Shown: positions 16,737-26,203 of the stretch, piece after piece
Layout: the number at the start of each line of letters is the position of its first letter
Numbering within the stretch: position 1 is the stretch's first letter
NCBI RefSeq assembly: GCF_015277855.1
Contig: NZ_CP063812.1
Span: 930,001 to 994,000 of the forward strand
Direction of reading: 5' to 3'
Length of the DNA: 64,000 nucleotides
Source of the DNA: Microbacterium cremeum
GTDB lineage: Bacteria > Actinomycetota > Actinomycetes > Actinomycetales > Microbacteriaceae
Notes under the pieces: generated by a model
What the model was told of the DNA's origin: nothing
Databases searched by the model: none
Seen by the model: only the letters and a program-made list of their open reading frames with translations
Translations under genes and position numbers: made by a program

Positions 16737-17327
16737 TCACCGCTTGGGGGTACGGTTCTCCGCGCTCACCATCCACGAGAGCTGCTCCATCCGTTCGAGG
16801 ACGGCGTGCAGGATGTCAGCGCTCGTGGGGTCTTCTTCGTCGACGGCGTCGTGCACCTTTCGGCACGTGCCGGCGACGGCGTCCAGTCGTGCGGTCATGA
16901 GGTCGACCACTTCCGTCGTCGCGATCTCGCCCCGCGGGAACTCCGGCAGGGTCGTCGTGTCGGCGACGACATCGCTGCGGCCGTCCGGGAGGGCGTGCAG
17001 CGAGCGCATGCGCTCGGCGACCGTGTCGGCGAACTCGCGCGCGGCCTCGATGATCTCGTCGAGCTGCAGATGGGTGTCGCGGAAGTTGCGGCCCACGACG
17101 TTCCAGTGCGCCTGCTTGCCCTGCAGCGACAGTTCGATGAGATCGATCAGCACCTTCTGAAGGTTCTCACTGAGTGTCTCGGACGCCGTGAATCCCTTCT
17201 CCGCGTTCTGCTCGGCGGTGAGTTCGGCACCTGTGCCGCCGCGTGCGGCGCGCCGCTTGCCGCCGGCCGCGCCGGCCGAGGTGGAACTGCTTCGCGAACT
17301 GGTCTTCTTCGCCGTCGTGGTGGCCAC
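16737..17327 (-). CDS. dps: Dps-type DNA-protecting ferritin
   Basis: Iron-storing, DNA-binding dodecamer that protects against peroxide. The ferroxidase pattern is H74 (AHWNVVGRNF), H86 and D90 (THLQLDEIIE), followed by the conserved helix region. Length 196 aa. The first 35 residues form a Ser/Thr/Lys/Arg-rich tail (AKKTSSRSS, GGKRRAARGG) suited to DNA contact. The GTG start at 17327 has AAGGAG five bases upstream. A TAGCGT box about 20 bases further up may be the -10. It stands alone between the GH43 and amidase genes. Confidence 0.92.
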   Translation of the reverse strand: MATTTAKKTSSRSSSTSAGAAGGKRRAARGGTGAELTAEQNAEKGFTASETLSENLQKVLIDLIELSLQGKQAHWNVVGRNFRDTHLQLDEIIEAAREFADTVAERMRSLHALPDGRSDVVADTTTLPEFPRGEIATTEVVDLMTARLDAVAGTCRKVHDAVDEEDPTSADILHAVLERMEQLSWMVSAENRTPKR

Positions 17328-17474
17328 TCCCGCTCCTTCGATGGGTTCGAGTAGACGCTAGCGAGCAGGCCTGATCCTCGCCGGGGGATTGCCCTCCCGC
17401 GGCGGTCGTGCTAGCGCCGGCGGCGGTGCCGGAGGATGCGGCGGCGAAGGCGCGCGTGGTGGGATGGGATCGCC

Positions 17475-18883
17475 ATGACCCCCTCGCCCGAAGCGTCGAC
17501 CGCCGTCGGCATCGCCACCGCCGTCCGCCGCCGCGAGATCACGGCGGTCGCCGTGACCGAGGCGCACCTCGAGCGCATCGGGCGGCTGAACCCCCGCCTG
17601 AACGCCCTCACCGTCGTGTTCGCCGAACGCGCCAGGCGCGAGGCGGCGGCGGTGGACGCAGCGCTCGCGGCCGGACGCGATCCGGGCCCGCTCGCGGGCG
17701 TCCCGGTGTCGGTGAAGGAGAACATCGATCTCACGTGGTCTGCCACGACGAACGGCTGGGCGGGGCTCGCCGACGCGATCCCCGCACGGGACGCGACCGT
17801 GGTGCGCCGCATCCGCGCAGCCGGGGCGATCCCCGTGGGCCGCGGCAACATGCCCGACTTCGGCATGCGCTGGGACACCGACAACGATCTGTTCGGACGC
17901 ACCCTGAACCCGTGGGACCCGGCTCGCAGCGCCGGCGGATCCAGCGGCGGCGACGCGGTCTCGGTGGCGACCGGGATGAGCGCGCTGGGTCTCGGCAACG
18001 ACTTCGGAGGCTCGCTCCGCCTCCCTGCCTACGCCGTGGGTGTGTGCGGCCTGCGCCCGTCGCACGGCAGGGTGCCGCGGGCGGCCGTGCAGCGGCATCC
18101 TGTCGCCCTCACCCTGCAGCAGTTCTCGGTGAACGGCCCGCTCGCACGGAGCGTCGACGATCTCTCGGTCGCCCTCGAGGTGTTGCAGGGGTGGGATGCC
18201 GACGACCCGGTCTCGCTCGGCGCCTCCGGTGCGGGGCGCCTCGCGGACGCGCCGCGCCGGGTCGGCGTCGTGCGCGACCCCGTCGGCGACGGCGTGGATC
18301 CCGACGTCGCCGCCGGCATCGACCGGGCTGCCGCTGCGCTGAGCCGCTCGGGCTGGGACGTGGTCGAGCTCGACGCGCCGATGCTCGAGGACGCGGCCGT
18401 GCTGTGGCGCCGGCTGTCGTGCACCGACATGCTGCTCTCGCTCGACCCCGTCGAGCTCGGCCGGCCGCTCGGCCGGTCGGCGACGGCGTTCCTGCGCGAC
18501 AGCACGGCGGCCGCGCAGCCGTACGCGTCGGCCGGCGAGTACGCCGCGGCCTGGGCGCGCCGCGCCGTGATCGCGGCTGCGTGGCGGCGACTGCAGGTCG
18601 ATTGCCGCTGGTGCTCGGGCCGGTCTCGGTCTCGCGCATGCGCGAGCCGGACTACGACCTCGGCGGCGCCGCCCCGGCCGACCGGGCATGGCGGGACCTG
18701 CGCCTGACGGTCGCGGCCAACTTCCTGGGGCTTCCGGCCCTCGCCCTTCCGGCGGGGCAGGGCGCGGACGGGATGCCGACGGGGGTGCAGCTCATCGGGC
18801 CGTTGCTCGGCGACGAGCTGCTGCTCGCCGCGGGCCGCGACATCGAGGCGGCGGTGCCGGCGGCCGGGGCGCCGCCGGTGTGA
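17475..18883 (+). pseudogene. amidase signature family protein, frameshifted
   Basis: Would hydrolyse amide bonds with a Ser-cisSer-Lys triad. Visible are K81 (VSVKEN), the GGSSGG loop at 154-159 and nucleophile S180 in GNDFGGSLRLPA, so the N-terminal 375 residues look intact. Near 18600-18607 the reading frame changes: the first frame runs into nonsense (DCRWCSGRSR), while the expected sequence LPLVLGPVSVSRMREPDYDL continues in the next frame to the stop at 18883. One missing base explains this. It may be a true recent mutation or a sequencing error. Joined, the protein would be about 469 aa, normal for the family. Confidence 0.75.
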
Positions 18884-18936
18884 CGGCGGTCGTGGTATCG
18901 CCCCCGCCGCGCCACCCGCGGAGCGCGGCCGCGGCG

Positions 18937-19164
18937 TCAGGGCAACGGCGTCTCGGGCGGTTGCGGGAATGTCGGCTCCTCGGGATGCGGTGCGAGCGGC
19001 TCGTCGGGATACGGCGCCATCGGCTCGTCCGGGCCTCCCGGGCGCTCGGGTGACGGCGCGCCCGGGTCGCCGGGCGGCATCTCGCCCGGGGCCTGCGGGC
19101 CGGGCTGGCCCGGTCCCGGCGGCATCTGGCCGGGTGCCGGCTCGGGCATGGTGGGATCGGTCAT
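18937..19164 (-). CDS. small proline-rich protein of unknown function
   Basis: 75 aa, about one third proline, rich in Glu, Gly and Asp, with repeats of the type PxEEP and PDEPxAP; no hydrophobic segment. The start at 19164 is supported by a strong GGAAGGAG site five bases upstream, which argues that it is a real gene despite its simple composition. Probably intrinsically disordered. Function unknown. Confidence 0.6.
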   Translation of the reverse strand: MTDPTMPEPAPGQMPPGPGQPGPQAPGEMPPGDPGAPSPERPGGPDEPMAPYPDEPLAPHPEEPTFPQPPETPLP

Positions 19165-19314
19165 GGCTGCTCCTTCCGCAGCGCCGGCGCATACCGGCAC
19201 GACCAGCCTCCGCGCGCGCGGCACCGCCGGACACCCCCTTGACCCTCGCGGTGGGGCGCAGTAGCGGACGGGGCCGGGTCGGCGGCGTGCCCGGGCGTCC
19301 GTAGGCTGAGGGGC

Positions 19315-20058
19315 GTGGCATCCGTTCTCAACATCTCGGCGTACCTGTTCACGCGCCTCGCCGATGCCCATGACCTCCGCCCTGTGCTGCGCGACCGGGC
19401 GCACGCGGCGGGGATCAAGGGCACGATCCTGCTCGCCGAGGAAGGCATCAACATGTTCCTCGCGGGCGAGGCGCAGGCCGTGCGGGACTTCGTGGCGACA
19501 CTGCGCGACGACCCCCGGTTCGCGCCGCTGACCACGAAGGAGAGCTGGTCGACCGCCCAGCCGTTCGGGCGCCTCCTGGTGAAGGTCAAGCGCGAGATCA
19601 TCCGCATGGATCACCCCACGATCCGGCCCGACGCGGGCCGCGCTCCCGCCGTCGCCCCCGAGACGCTGCGTCGCTGGCTCGACGCGGGCCGTGACGACGC
19701 GGGCCGCGAGGTCGTGCTCCTCGACACGCGCAACGCTTTCGAAGTGGGCTACGGCGCGTTCGAGGGCGCCAGGGATCTGCGCCTCGAGCGGTTCACGCAG
19801 TTCCCGGATGCCGCGGCCGCCGCCGCGGCGAGCCTGCGGGGCAAGACCGTCGTGAGCTACTGCACCGGTGGCATCCGCTGCGAGAAGGCCGCGATCCACC
19901 TGCGCGAGGTCGGGGTGGACGCGTACCAACTGGACGGCGGCATCCTCGGGTACTTCGAGCAGGTCGGCGGCGCCCACTGGCGGGGCGAGTGCTTCGTCTT
20001 CGACGAGCGCGAGGCGCTGACGCCCGATCTCGTACCGACGGCGGGAGCGAACCGATGA
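19315..20058 (+). CDS. trhO: tRNA uridine-34 hydroxylase TrhO, rhodanese-like
   Basis: Member of the YceA/TrhO group, which hydroxylates uridine 34 of tRNA on the way to 5-methoxy or carboxymethoxy uridine. An N-terminal acylphosphatase-like part is followed by a rhodanese domain with the signature C183-TGGIR-C189. Length 247 aa. The GTG start at 19315 has TAGGCT at 19302-19307, seven bases upstream, and no ribosome binding site, so it is probably leaderless. The stop overlaps the next gene by four bases (ATGA). Confidence 0.88.
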   Translation: MASVLNISAYLFTRLADAHDLRPVLRDRAHAAGIKGTILLAEEGINMFLAGEAQAVRDFVATLRDDPRFAPLTTKESWSTAQPFGRLLVKVKREIIRMDHPTIRPDAGRAPAVAPETLRRWLDAGRDDAGREVVLLDTRNAFEVGYGAFEGARDLRLERFTQFPDAAAAAAASLRGKTVVSYCTGGIRCEKAAIHLREVGVDAYQLDGGILGYFEQVGGAHWRGECFVFDEREALTPDLVPTAGANR

Positions 20059-20447
20059 GCCCGGCGCGCCGCCGGCCCGACACGAACGTCCGGATCGCCG
20101 TCGCGCTCGCGATCGACGTGTTCCTCGTGCTGGTGTTCGCCGCGATCGGACGCGCGAGCCACGGCGAGGAGCTGTCGGGGATCCTGGTGACGGCGTGGCC
20201 GTTCCTCGTGGGCCTCGCCGCCGGCTGGCTCGTCACGCTCGCGTGGCGAGCGCCCGCCGCGCCGGTGAGGACGGGGCTCGGCGTGTGGGCCGTGACGGTG
20301 GCGGGCGGGATGCTGCTGCGCGCGGCGACCGGTGAGGGCACGGCGTTCGCGTTCATCGTGGTCGCGACCGTCACGCTGCTGGTGCTGCTGGTGGGCTGGC
20401 GGATCGTCGCCGCGCTCCTGCGGCGCCGGCGCCGGCCGCGGCGCTGA
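20055..20447 (+). CDS. DUF3054-type membrane protein
   Basis: 130 aa with four membrane spans, ending in an Arg-rich tail (RRRRRPRR). The opening RRRPDTNVRIAVALAIDVFLVLVFAAIGR and the SHGEELSG loop resemble DUF3054 proteins common in actinobacteria; function unknown. ATG at 20055 overlaps the trhO stop, so translation is coupled. Confidence 0.7.
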   Translation: MSPARRRPDTNVRIAVALAIDVFLVLVFAAIGRASHGEELSGILVTAWPFLVGLAAGWLVTLAWRAPAAPVRTGLGVWAVTVAGGMLLRAATGEGTAFAFIVVATVTLLVLLVGWRIVAALLRRRRRPRR

Positions 20448-20468
20448 CTCCCGCGGGAGCGCGGACGG

Positions 20469-20783
20469 TCAGCGCACGGTCTTGCGCAGGCCGGTCTCGA
20501 TCACGATGCGATTGCCGTCGATCACGCCCGGGCCGTCGCCCGGCGTGGGTGCGGGGGCCGGCGTGATCTGCTCGGCCTCCCACACGGCGCGGGCTTCTTC
20601 GGCCGTCGGCTGGTAGAGGATGTCGATGCCGAGCAGTCCGCCCGACGAGTGTGCGACGCTCTCGCCGCGCCCACGCCGGCGGCGGGTGTCCCACGCCATC
20701 CACAGGAACGAGATCGGCAGCGCGACGAGCATCGTGAGGAACCCCCACGCCAGCACCGCTCCGATCACGCCCTCGACGTCCAC
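20469..20783 (-). CDS. hypothetical protein with one membrane span
   Basis: 104 aa: one hydrophobic segment (about residues 8-28), a basic stretch ([10 protein letters not shown]) that should stay inside, then a soluble part with [14 protein letters not shown] and a Pro-rich region. Not recognised. The GTG start at 20783 follows TACGAT (20795 to 20790) by six bases, another probable leaderless mRNA. Convergent with the DUF3054 gene. Confidence 0.65.
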   Translation of the reverse strand: MDVEGVIGAVLAWGFLTMLVALPISFLWMAWDTRRRRGRGESVAHSSGGLLGIDILYQPTAEEARAVWEAEQITPAPAPTPGDGPGVIDGNRIVIETGLRKTVR

Positions 20784-20838
20784 GCTCTCATCGTAGGTCG
20801 GCGGCCCTCACGGTGAATCCGCCTTCAGACGGAGATCG

Positions 20839-21528
20839 TCAGCGGGGCGGGGGCTCGATTCCGGCATGCCAGTCGTCACGCAGCGCGGCGGCGCCGGCAT
20901 CCGTGATGCGAAGGCCACGGTCCTGCGGGCGCCGGACGACCCATCCGGCCTCGAGAAAGCGCGTCGCGATCGCCGCGCCCAGCGCACCGGCCAGGTGTGG
21001 GCGCCGTTCGGTCCAGTCCGGGCACGGCCGCGCGAGCTGGCGGCGGCCCGACCGCAGTGCGGCGACGTCGATGCCGAGCTCCGCGAGCCGCGTCTCGCCG
21101 AGCGAGGTCGGCGCCGCGAGCGCGGCATCCATCCATCCCGCCGCGACCATCGCCTCGGTCACGGCGATGCCGAGCCGCCCGGCGAGGTGGTCGTAGCACA
21201 GGCGGGCGTGCACCAGATCGCGCGCGGCGGCGCTCTGCCGGTACGTCGCGCTCGGGGCCGGCGGGCACAGGTGGCCGAGCTGTTCGAGGGCCGCCGCGAC
21301 CGCCTCGTCGGCGATCGCGTAGAACCGCTGCCGCCCCCGCGGCACGCACGTGACGAGCCCGACGTCGAGCAGCATGCCGAGGTGCTCGCTGGCGGTCGAT
21401 GCGCTCACGCCCGCCGCTGCGGCCAGCTCGCTCGCGGGCCGGGTGGAGCCGTCCATCAGCATGCCGAGGAAGGCGGAGCGCACGGGTGCCGCGAGCGCAT
21501 GTCCCACCATCGACAGATCGCGTGCCAT
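20839..21528 (-). CDS. ArsR-type winged-helix transcriptional regulator
   Basis: 229-aa DNA-binding protein. The N-terminal winged helix includes the recognition region ELAAAAGVSASTASEHLGML (about residues 34-53), typical of ArsR regulators. The longer C-terminal part (about 100-229) has no cysteine metal site and is of unknown ligand. ATG at 21528 is preceded by TACCGT (21540 to 21535) six bases upstream and is probably leaderless. It is divergent from an OsmC-like gene 64 bases away and may regulate it. The frame is open further upstream but runs into the divergent promoter. Confidence 0.78.
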   Translation of the reverse strand: MARDLSMVGHALAAPVRSAFLGMLMDGSTRPASELAAAAGVSASTASEHLGMLLDVGLVTCVPRGRQRFYAIADEAVAAALEQLGHLCPPAPSATYRQSAAARDLVHARLCYDHLAGRLGIAVTEAMVAAGWMDAALAAPTSLGETRLAELGIDVAALRSGRRQLARPCPDWTERRPHLAGALGAAIATRFLEAGWVVRRPQDRGLRITDAGAAALRDDWHAGIEPPPR

Positions 21529-21592
21529 GGGGCCACGGTACGCGACAACGCTTCGGCGCGGGCCGAACTGTCTGCGTCGTACTCTGACCGGC

Positions 21593-22051
21593 ATGACGAT
21601 CCACACGTATACGACGACCCTCGCCTGGGAGGGTTCCACGGGAGACGGCTACCGCGCCTACTCGCGCGCGCACACCGCCGCGGCACCGCCGGCCGCCGCG
21701 GAGCTGGCGCTGAGCGCCGACGCGGCGTTCCGCGGCGACGCGGAGCGTGCCAACCCCGAGCAGCTGCTCGTCATGGCCGTGAGCTCGTGTCAGCTGCTGT
21801 CGTTCCTCGGCGAAGCGGCACGGCAGGGCCTCGACGTGCGCGGCTACTCGGACCGGGCGGACGGGGTGATGGATGCCGCGGCACGGCCCGCGAGCATCTC
21901 GCACATCACGTTGCGGCCCGAGATCGTCGTGGCTCCGGGGGTCGACCGGGCAGCCGTGGTGGCAGCGGCGGAACGCGCTCACGAGGGCTGCTTCATCGCG
22001 AACTCCCTGCGTTCGACGATCCGCCTCGTGGTGACGGTGGTGGAAGCGTGA
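21593..22051 (+). CDS. OsmC family peroxiredoxin-like protein
   Basis: 152 aa. OsmC/Ohr proteins reduce organic hydroperoxides with two cysteines. Here one lies in AVSSCQLLSF and the second in HEGCFIANS, the expected pair. TACTCT at 21580-21585 stands seven bases before the ATG and no ribosome binding site is seen, so a leaderless mRNA is likely. The stop overlaps the next gene (GTGA). Divergent from an ArsR-type regulator, the usual arrangement for a redox-responsive pair; control by that regulator is inference. Confidence 0.8.
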   Translation: MTIHTYTTTLAWEGSTGDGYRAYSRAHTAAAPPAAAELALSADAAFRGDAERANPEQLLVMAVSSCQLLSFLGEAARQGLDVRGYSDRADGVMDAAARPASISHITLRPEIVVAPGVDRAAVVAAAERAHEGCFIANSLRSTIRLVVTVVEA

Positions 22052-22476
22052 GCGGCGGTCGCCTGCACGACATCGAAGTGCTGCTGCCGGACCGGGCCGG
22101 TGCGCTCGCCGAGTTCGGCGAGACGCTCGGCGCTGCCGGCGTGAGCCTCGAGGGCGGCGGCGTGTTCACCCATCGGGGCGTCGGAGTCGCGCACTACCTC
22201 GTCGACGATGCCGACCGCGCCCGCGCCGCCCTCGAGGCGCGCGGCATCGGGCCGGTGATCGTGCGCGAGGTGGTGACTCTGCGCCTCGACCAGGAGATCC
22301 CCGGTCAGCTCGGCACCCTCGCGCGGGCGATGGCGGACGCGGGCGTCGGCATCAGCGTCCAGTACAGCGATCACGACCACCGGCTCGTGATCGTCGTCAC
22401 GCCCGAGCAGCACGTCGCGGCCGGCCGCGTCGCCCGGGAGTGGGAGGCCGCCCGCGAGGCGCGGCGCGCCGGCTGA
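22048..22476 (+). CDS. ACT domain protein
   Basis: 142-aa cytoplasmic protein made of two ACT-like halves (LHDIEVLLPDRAGALAEFGE at the N terminus; LDQEIPGQLGTLARAMADAG from about residue 74). ACT domains bind amino acids and regulate metabolic enzymes; no catalytic domain is attached. The GTG start overlaps the OsmC stop as GTGA, so the two are made together. Ligand unknown. Confidence 0.78.
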   Translation: MSGGRLHDIEVLLPDRAGALAEFGETLGAAGVSLEGGGVFTHRGVGVAHYLVDDADRARAALEARGIGPVIVREVVTLRLDQEIPGQLGTLARAMADAGVGISVQYSDHDHRLVIVVTPEQHVAAGRVAREWEAAREARRAG

Positions 22477-22499
22477 CGGGCGGGCCCGGCGCGGCGGCC

Positions 22500-22964
22500 T
22501 CAGCGCTCGACGTCGCCGCGCCACGCACCGGTCTCGCGACCGCTGCGCTCGATGAACTCCTTGAAGTTCTGGAGGTCCTTCTTCACGGCATGACCGCCGG
22601 CGCCGACCAGCGACCCGAGATGCTCGAGCGCGTCGCTCGGCTCCCAGTCGATCTGCACCGTGACCCGCGAGCTGGTGTCGCTGAGCTTGTGGAACGTCAC
22701 CACGCCCGCGTGCGCGGTGTCGCCTCCGATGCTGCGCCACGCCACCCGCTCGTCGGGGTGCTGCTCGGTGATCTCGGCGTCGAACTCGCGCGTGAACATG
22801 CCCACCCGCACCTTCCAGTGCGTGTGCGTGTCGTCGAGCTGCGTGATCGACTCGACCTCGTCGAGGAAGCTGGGGAAGCTCTCGAACTGGGTCCACTGGT
22901 TGTACGCCGTCGTCACCGGGACGTCGACGTCGATGCTCTCGATGATCTGGGTCATGTCCTCCAT
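22500..22964 (-). CDS. SRPBCC family (polyketide cyclase/dehydrase-like) protein
   Basis: 154-aa START-fold protein; the opening IESIDVDVPVTTAYNQWTQF and the WKVRVGMFTREFDAEITEQ stretch are typical. Members bind hydrophobic ligands; the ligand is unknown here. M1 at 22964 or M4 at 22955 could be the start. It converges on the ACT gene and is divergent from the PadR gene. Confidence 0.8.
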   Translation of the reverse strand: MEDMTQIIESIDVDVPVTTAYNQWTQFESFPSFLDEVESITQLDDTHTHWKVRVGMFTREFDAEITEQHPDERVAWRSIGGDTAHAGVVTFHKLSDTSSRVTVQIDWEPSDALEHLGSLVGAGGHAVKKDLQNFKEFIERSGRETGAWRGDVER

Positions 22965-23036
22965 GTCACCGCAGCGGATCCGCTGCGCCCACCCCCTTGA
23001 CCCGGCCGGGGTGGGCGGGGTATCGCGGCGTCGCCC

Positions 23037-23065
23037 TTGCCGAACGATATATCGCTATGTATCGT
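23037..23065 (+). promoter_or_regulatory. padR promoter overlapped by an inverted-repeat operator
   Basis: TTGCCG (23037-23042) and TATCGT (23060-23065) are 17 bases apart. The spacer and -10 are covered by a 22-bp inverted repeat (23044-23065) with outer arms ACGATA and TATCGT and an inner CGATATATCG. This fits autoregulation by the PadR protein that follows. A second candidate promoter, TTGACC at 22997-23002 with TATCGC 18 bases later, lies upstream. Confidence 0.6.
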
Positions 23066-23098
23066 CGGCATATCGGCAACGATCGTCAGGAGGTCGTC

Positions 23099-23665
23099 AT
23101 GAGCGGTTCATTCATGGGGGAGGGCTTCGGTCCGAAGCACCGTGGACAGGGTCCCGGGTTCCCGGGCGGGCTGTGGGACGCGATGGACCAGCTGCGCGAC
23201 GTGTTCGAGCAGCGCTTCTCGCCCCGCGTCGGACGCGGTGACGTGCGCGCCGCCGTGCTCGCGATCCTCGCTGAGAAGCCCATGCACGGGTACCAGATCA
23301 TCCAGGAGATCGAAGCCCGCAGCGACGGCGCGTGGAAGCCCAGCCCGGGCTCGGTCTACCCCACGCTGCAGATGCTCGCCGACGAAGGGCTGATCACGGC
23401 GGAGGAGTCCGGCGGCAAGAAGACCTACTCGCTCACCGAGGCGGGTCGCGCCGAAGCCGAGGCGAGCACCGAGCGATCGACGCCGTGGGAGTCCTTCGGC
23501 GCCCGCGACACCGGGCGCGGCACCGCGCTGCCCAAGGCCGGCATGAAGCTCGCCCAGGCCGCGGCGCAGGTCGGCCGCACCGGCACGCCCGAGCAGGTGG
23601 CTCAAGCGGTCGAAGTGCTCGACGAGGCCCGGCGTAGGCTCTACTCCATCCTCGCCCAGGACTGA
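23099..23665 (+). CDS. PadR family transcriptional regulator
   Basis: 188-aa winged-helix regulator. The signature LAILAEKPMHGYQIIQEIE (about residues 58-76) and SPGSVYPTLQMLADEGLI are the PadR recognition helix and wing. The long C-terminal helices serve dimerisation. ATG at 23099 has a strong AGGAGG site. An inverted repeat overlaps its promoter, so it probably represses itself. The next gene (AarF-type kinase) follows 56 bases downstream on the same strand and may share the transcript. Confidence 0.88.
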   Translation: MSGSFMGEGFGPKHRGQGPGFPGGLWDAMDQLRDVFEQRFSPRVGRGDVRAAVLAILAEKPMHGYQIIQEIEARSDGAWKPSPGSVYPTLQMLADEGLITAEESGGKKTYSLTEAGRAEAEASTERSTPWESFGARDTGRGTALPKAGMKLAQAAAQVGRTGTPEQVAQAVEVLDEARRRLYSILAQD

Positions 23666-23721
23666 CCGTCCGGATGCCGTCGAACGTCGGCGCCGCGAGC
23701 ACGCCGTCAAGGGGGAATCCG

Positions 23722-25416
23722 ATGGCCGACGCCACCGGTTCGCGCGCCCGGTATCGCCGCATCCTGCGATTCGCCGCGCGGTACATGGTGCAGGCATGGT
23801 GGTACGAGCTCGTCCTGCCGCACGTGGGACTCGGCCGGCTCGCCGCACGCGGACGCGCGCGGCGACTGCGCAACATCGCCCGCCACTTCCACGGGCTGGC
23901 CGTGAGCCTGGGCGGACTCATGATCAAGGTCGGCCAGTTCATGTCGTCTCGGCTCGACGTGCTGCCGCCCGAGATCACGAAGGAGCTCGAAGGGCTGCAG
24001 GACGAGGTGCCGCCGGTGGACTTCCCGGCGATCCGCGCCCTCGCCGAGGCCGAGCTCGGCGTCTCCCTCGAGCGCGCGTACGAATGGGTCGACGAGGTGC
24101 CGGTGGCTGCGGCATCCCTCGGCCAGGCGCACCGCGCCCGGCTCACGCCCGCCGACGCGGCGGACACCGGGTTCGCGGACGTCGTCGTCAAGGTGCAGCG
24201 CCCCGGCATCGACGCGATCGTCGACACCGACCTCGCGGCGCTCCGGCGCGTCGCCGGCTGGCTCAGCCGCGTCAGGGTCGTGCGCGACCACGTCGACCTG
24301 CCCGAGCTCATCGAGGAGTTCGCGCACACCAGCAGGGAGGAGATCGACTACCTCCACGAGGCGCAGAACGCCGAACGGTTCGCGGCCGGTTTCGAGGGCG
24401 ATGCGCGCGTCGCCGCGCCCGACATCGCCTGGGAGCGGACGACCCGGCGCGTCCTCACGCTCGCCGACGTGACCGCGATCAAGATCAACGACGTCGACGG
24501 GCTGCGCGCGGCCGGCATCGACCCGGCGGCCGTCGCGAAGGAGTTCGCGAACGTCATGTTCGACCAGCTCTTCGTCGACGGGTTCTTCCACGCCGACCCG
24601 CACCCGGGGAACATCTTCGTCACGCCGATCGAGCCGGACGGCAGCGGGCGCGCGTGGCGGCTGACGTTCGTCGACTTCGGGATGATGGGCGAGGTCCCCG
24701 ACGGCCTGCGTCACGGGCTGCAGCGCCTGATCATCGCGGTCGCCTCGCGCAACAGCAGCCAGATGATCGACAGCATCCGCGATGTCGGGATGCTGCTGCC
24801 CTCCGCCGACACCGCAGAGCTCGAGCGGGCGATGACCGCGCTGTTCGCGCGATTCGGCGGCATGGGATTCGCCGAGCTGCAGCAGGTCGACCCGCGCGAG
24901 TTCCGCGACTTCGCGGTGGAGTTCGGCGACGTCGTGCGCTCGCTGCCGTTCCAGCTGCCCGAGAACTTCCTGCTCATCGTGCGGGCGATCTCGCTGACCT
25001 CCGGCATGTGCAGTTCGCTGGACCCCCAGTTCAACATCTGGAACGCGGTCGAGCCGTATGCCGGTCAGCTCCTCCGCGACGAGCGCGGCAACCTGACGCA
25101 GGCCGTCGCGCGCGAGGCGGTGTCGACCGCCGGCGTGCTCGCGCGGCTGCCGCGCCGGCTCGACGACCTGGCCACGCGCATTGAGGAGGGGCGCGTGTCG
25201 GTCGAGGCGCCGCGCGTCGATGCGCGCCTGCGGGTGCTCGAGCGGCTCGGCCGGCGCGTGGTGTCGGCCGTCCTCTTCGCGGGACTGCTCGTCGCCGGTG
25301 CCGTGCTCCGGCCCGACGAGCCGATGTTCGGCACCGTGCTCATGGCGCTGTCGGTGATTCCGCTGCTGCACGCGCTGTTCGCCGGCCTGGGCGGGCGCCG
25401 GGGTCCGCGCAGCTGA
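23722..25416 (+). CDS. AarF/UbiB/ABC1 atypical kinase family protein
   Basis: 564 aa with the UbiB-type kinase-like fold: KVGQFMSSR motif near residue 73 (Ala/Lys-rich nucleotide loop replacement), FHADPHPGN near 290 as catalytic loop and VDFGMMG near 318 as metal site. Two hydrophobic segments at the C terminus (about 515-560) anchor it in the membrane. Relatives support isoprenoid quinone synthesis or lipid homeostasis by ATPase activity; the exact role in actinobacteria is unclear. ATG at 23722 is chosen for its GGGGGAA site; the frame is open from 23674. Confidence 0.87.
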   Translation: MADATGSRARYRRILRFAARYMVQAWWYELVLPHVGLGRLAARGRARRLRNIARHFHGLAVSLGGLMIKVGQFMSSRLDVLPPEITKELEGLQDEVPPVDFPAIRALAEAELGVSLERAYEWVDEVPVAAASLGQAHRARLTPADAADTGFADVVVKVQRPGIDAIVDTDLAALRRVAGWLSRVRVVRDHVDLPELIEEFAHTSREEIDYLHEAQNAERFAAGFEGDARVAAPDIAWERTTRRVLTLADVTAIKINDVDGLRAAGIDPAAVAKEFANVMFDQLFVDGFFHADPHPGNIFVTPIEPDGSGRAWRLTFVDFGMMGEVPDGLRHGLQRLIIAVASRNSSQMIDSIRDVGMLLPSADTAELERAMTALFARFGGMGFAELQQVDPREFRDFAVEFGDVVRSLPFQLPENFLLIVRAISLTSGMCSSLDPQFNIWNAVEPYAGQLLRDERGNLTQAVAREAVSTAGVLARLPRRLDDLATRIEEGRVSVEAPRVDARLRVLERLGRRVVSAVLFAGLLVAGAVLRPDEPMFGTVLMALSVIPLLHALFAGLGGRRGPRS

Positions 25417-25514
25417 TCCCGCGATCGCGGGGGATGCCGCATCCGCCGCGGCCCGCGAACCGGGCGGCACCCGATACGGTGGCAATCGACGGACGAACTC
25501 TCGAGGGGGTGCAC

Positions 25515-26177
25515 GTGGTCGGAGCGGTCATCGTGCGGATCGCGGATCTGCTCGTGCAGCTCGCGATGATCTGGCTGGGGCTGTCCCTCATCTTCGTCGA
25601 GGACGACGAAGAAGACGACGGCACGCTGATGGTCGCCCTCCTCGCGCTGTGGTGCGTGGTCGCCGCGGTGTACTGGATCGCGTCGGTGATCGCCATGAGC
25701 ATCGCGGTGCGCCGGCCGGCCGGCCGCCCGCCGACGCGGATGGACGACCTCGACCGGAGTCCCGCGGTGGCCGCGGTCACGACGATCGCGACCTTCGTCA
25801 CGAGCATCGTGGGGGTGGTCGCCGCCACGACGATGCTGCTGCTGCGGCACGACCCCGAGTGGGCGGGGTGGGTCGAGCCGGTGGCGATCGCCGCGATGCT
25901 GCTGTCGTGGGCGCTGTTCCACTGGGGCTTCGCGCGCATCTACGACCGCCGCTACCGTCGCTCGAGCGTCCCGCCGCTGCGGTTCCCCGGCACCGAGAGT
26001 CCGCGCCTCGCGGACTTCGTGTACTTCTCGTTCACGAATGCCACGACGTTCTCGGTGTCGGATGTGCAGGTGATGACGACGCGCATGCGGTGGACGGTGG
26101 TGTGGCACACGACGATGAGCTTCTTCCTGAACGCGCTCATCATCGTGCTGGCGTTCAGCACGATCATCAATTCTTAG
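25515..26177 (+). CDS. DUF1345 family membrane protein
   Basis: 220 aa with about five membrane spans. The end [20 protein letters not shown] followed by [20 protein letters not shown] is the hallmark of DUF1345; function unknown. GTG at 25515 has AGGGGG five bases upstream; GTG at 25509 is also possible. Followed after 26 bases by the 6-phosphogluconate dehydrogenase gene on the same strand. Confidence 0.78.
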   Translation: MVGAVIVRIADLLVQLAMIWLGLSLIFVEDDEEDDGTLMVALLALWCVVAAVYWIASVIAMSIAVRRPAGRPPTRMDDLDRSPAVAAVTTIATFVTSIVGVVAATTMLLLRHDPEWAGWVEPVAIAAMLLSWALFHWGFARIYDRRYRRSSVPPLRFPGTESPRLADFVYFSFTNATTFSVSDVQVMTTRMRWTVVWHTTMSFFLNALIIVLAFSTIINS

Positions 26178-26203
26178 GATCGCCGACGAACGAAGGAGCG
26201 AGG

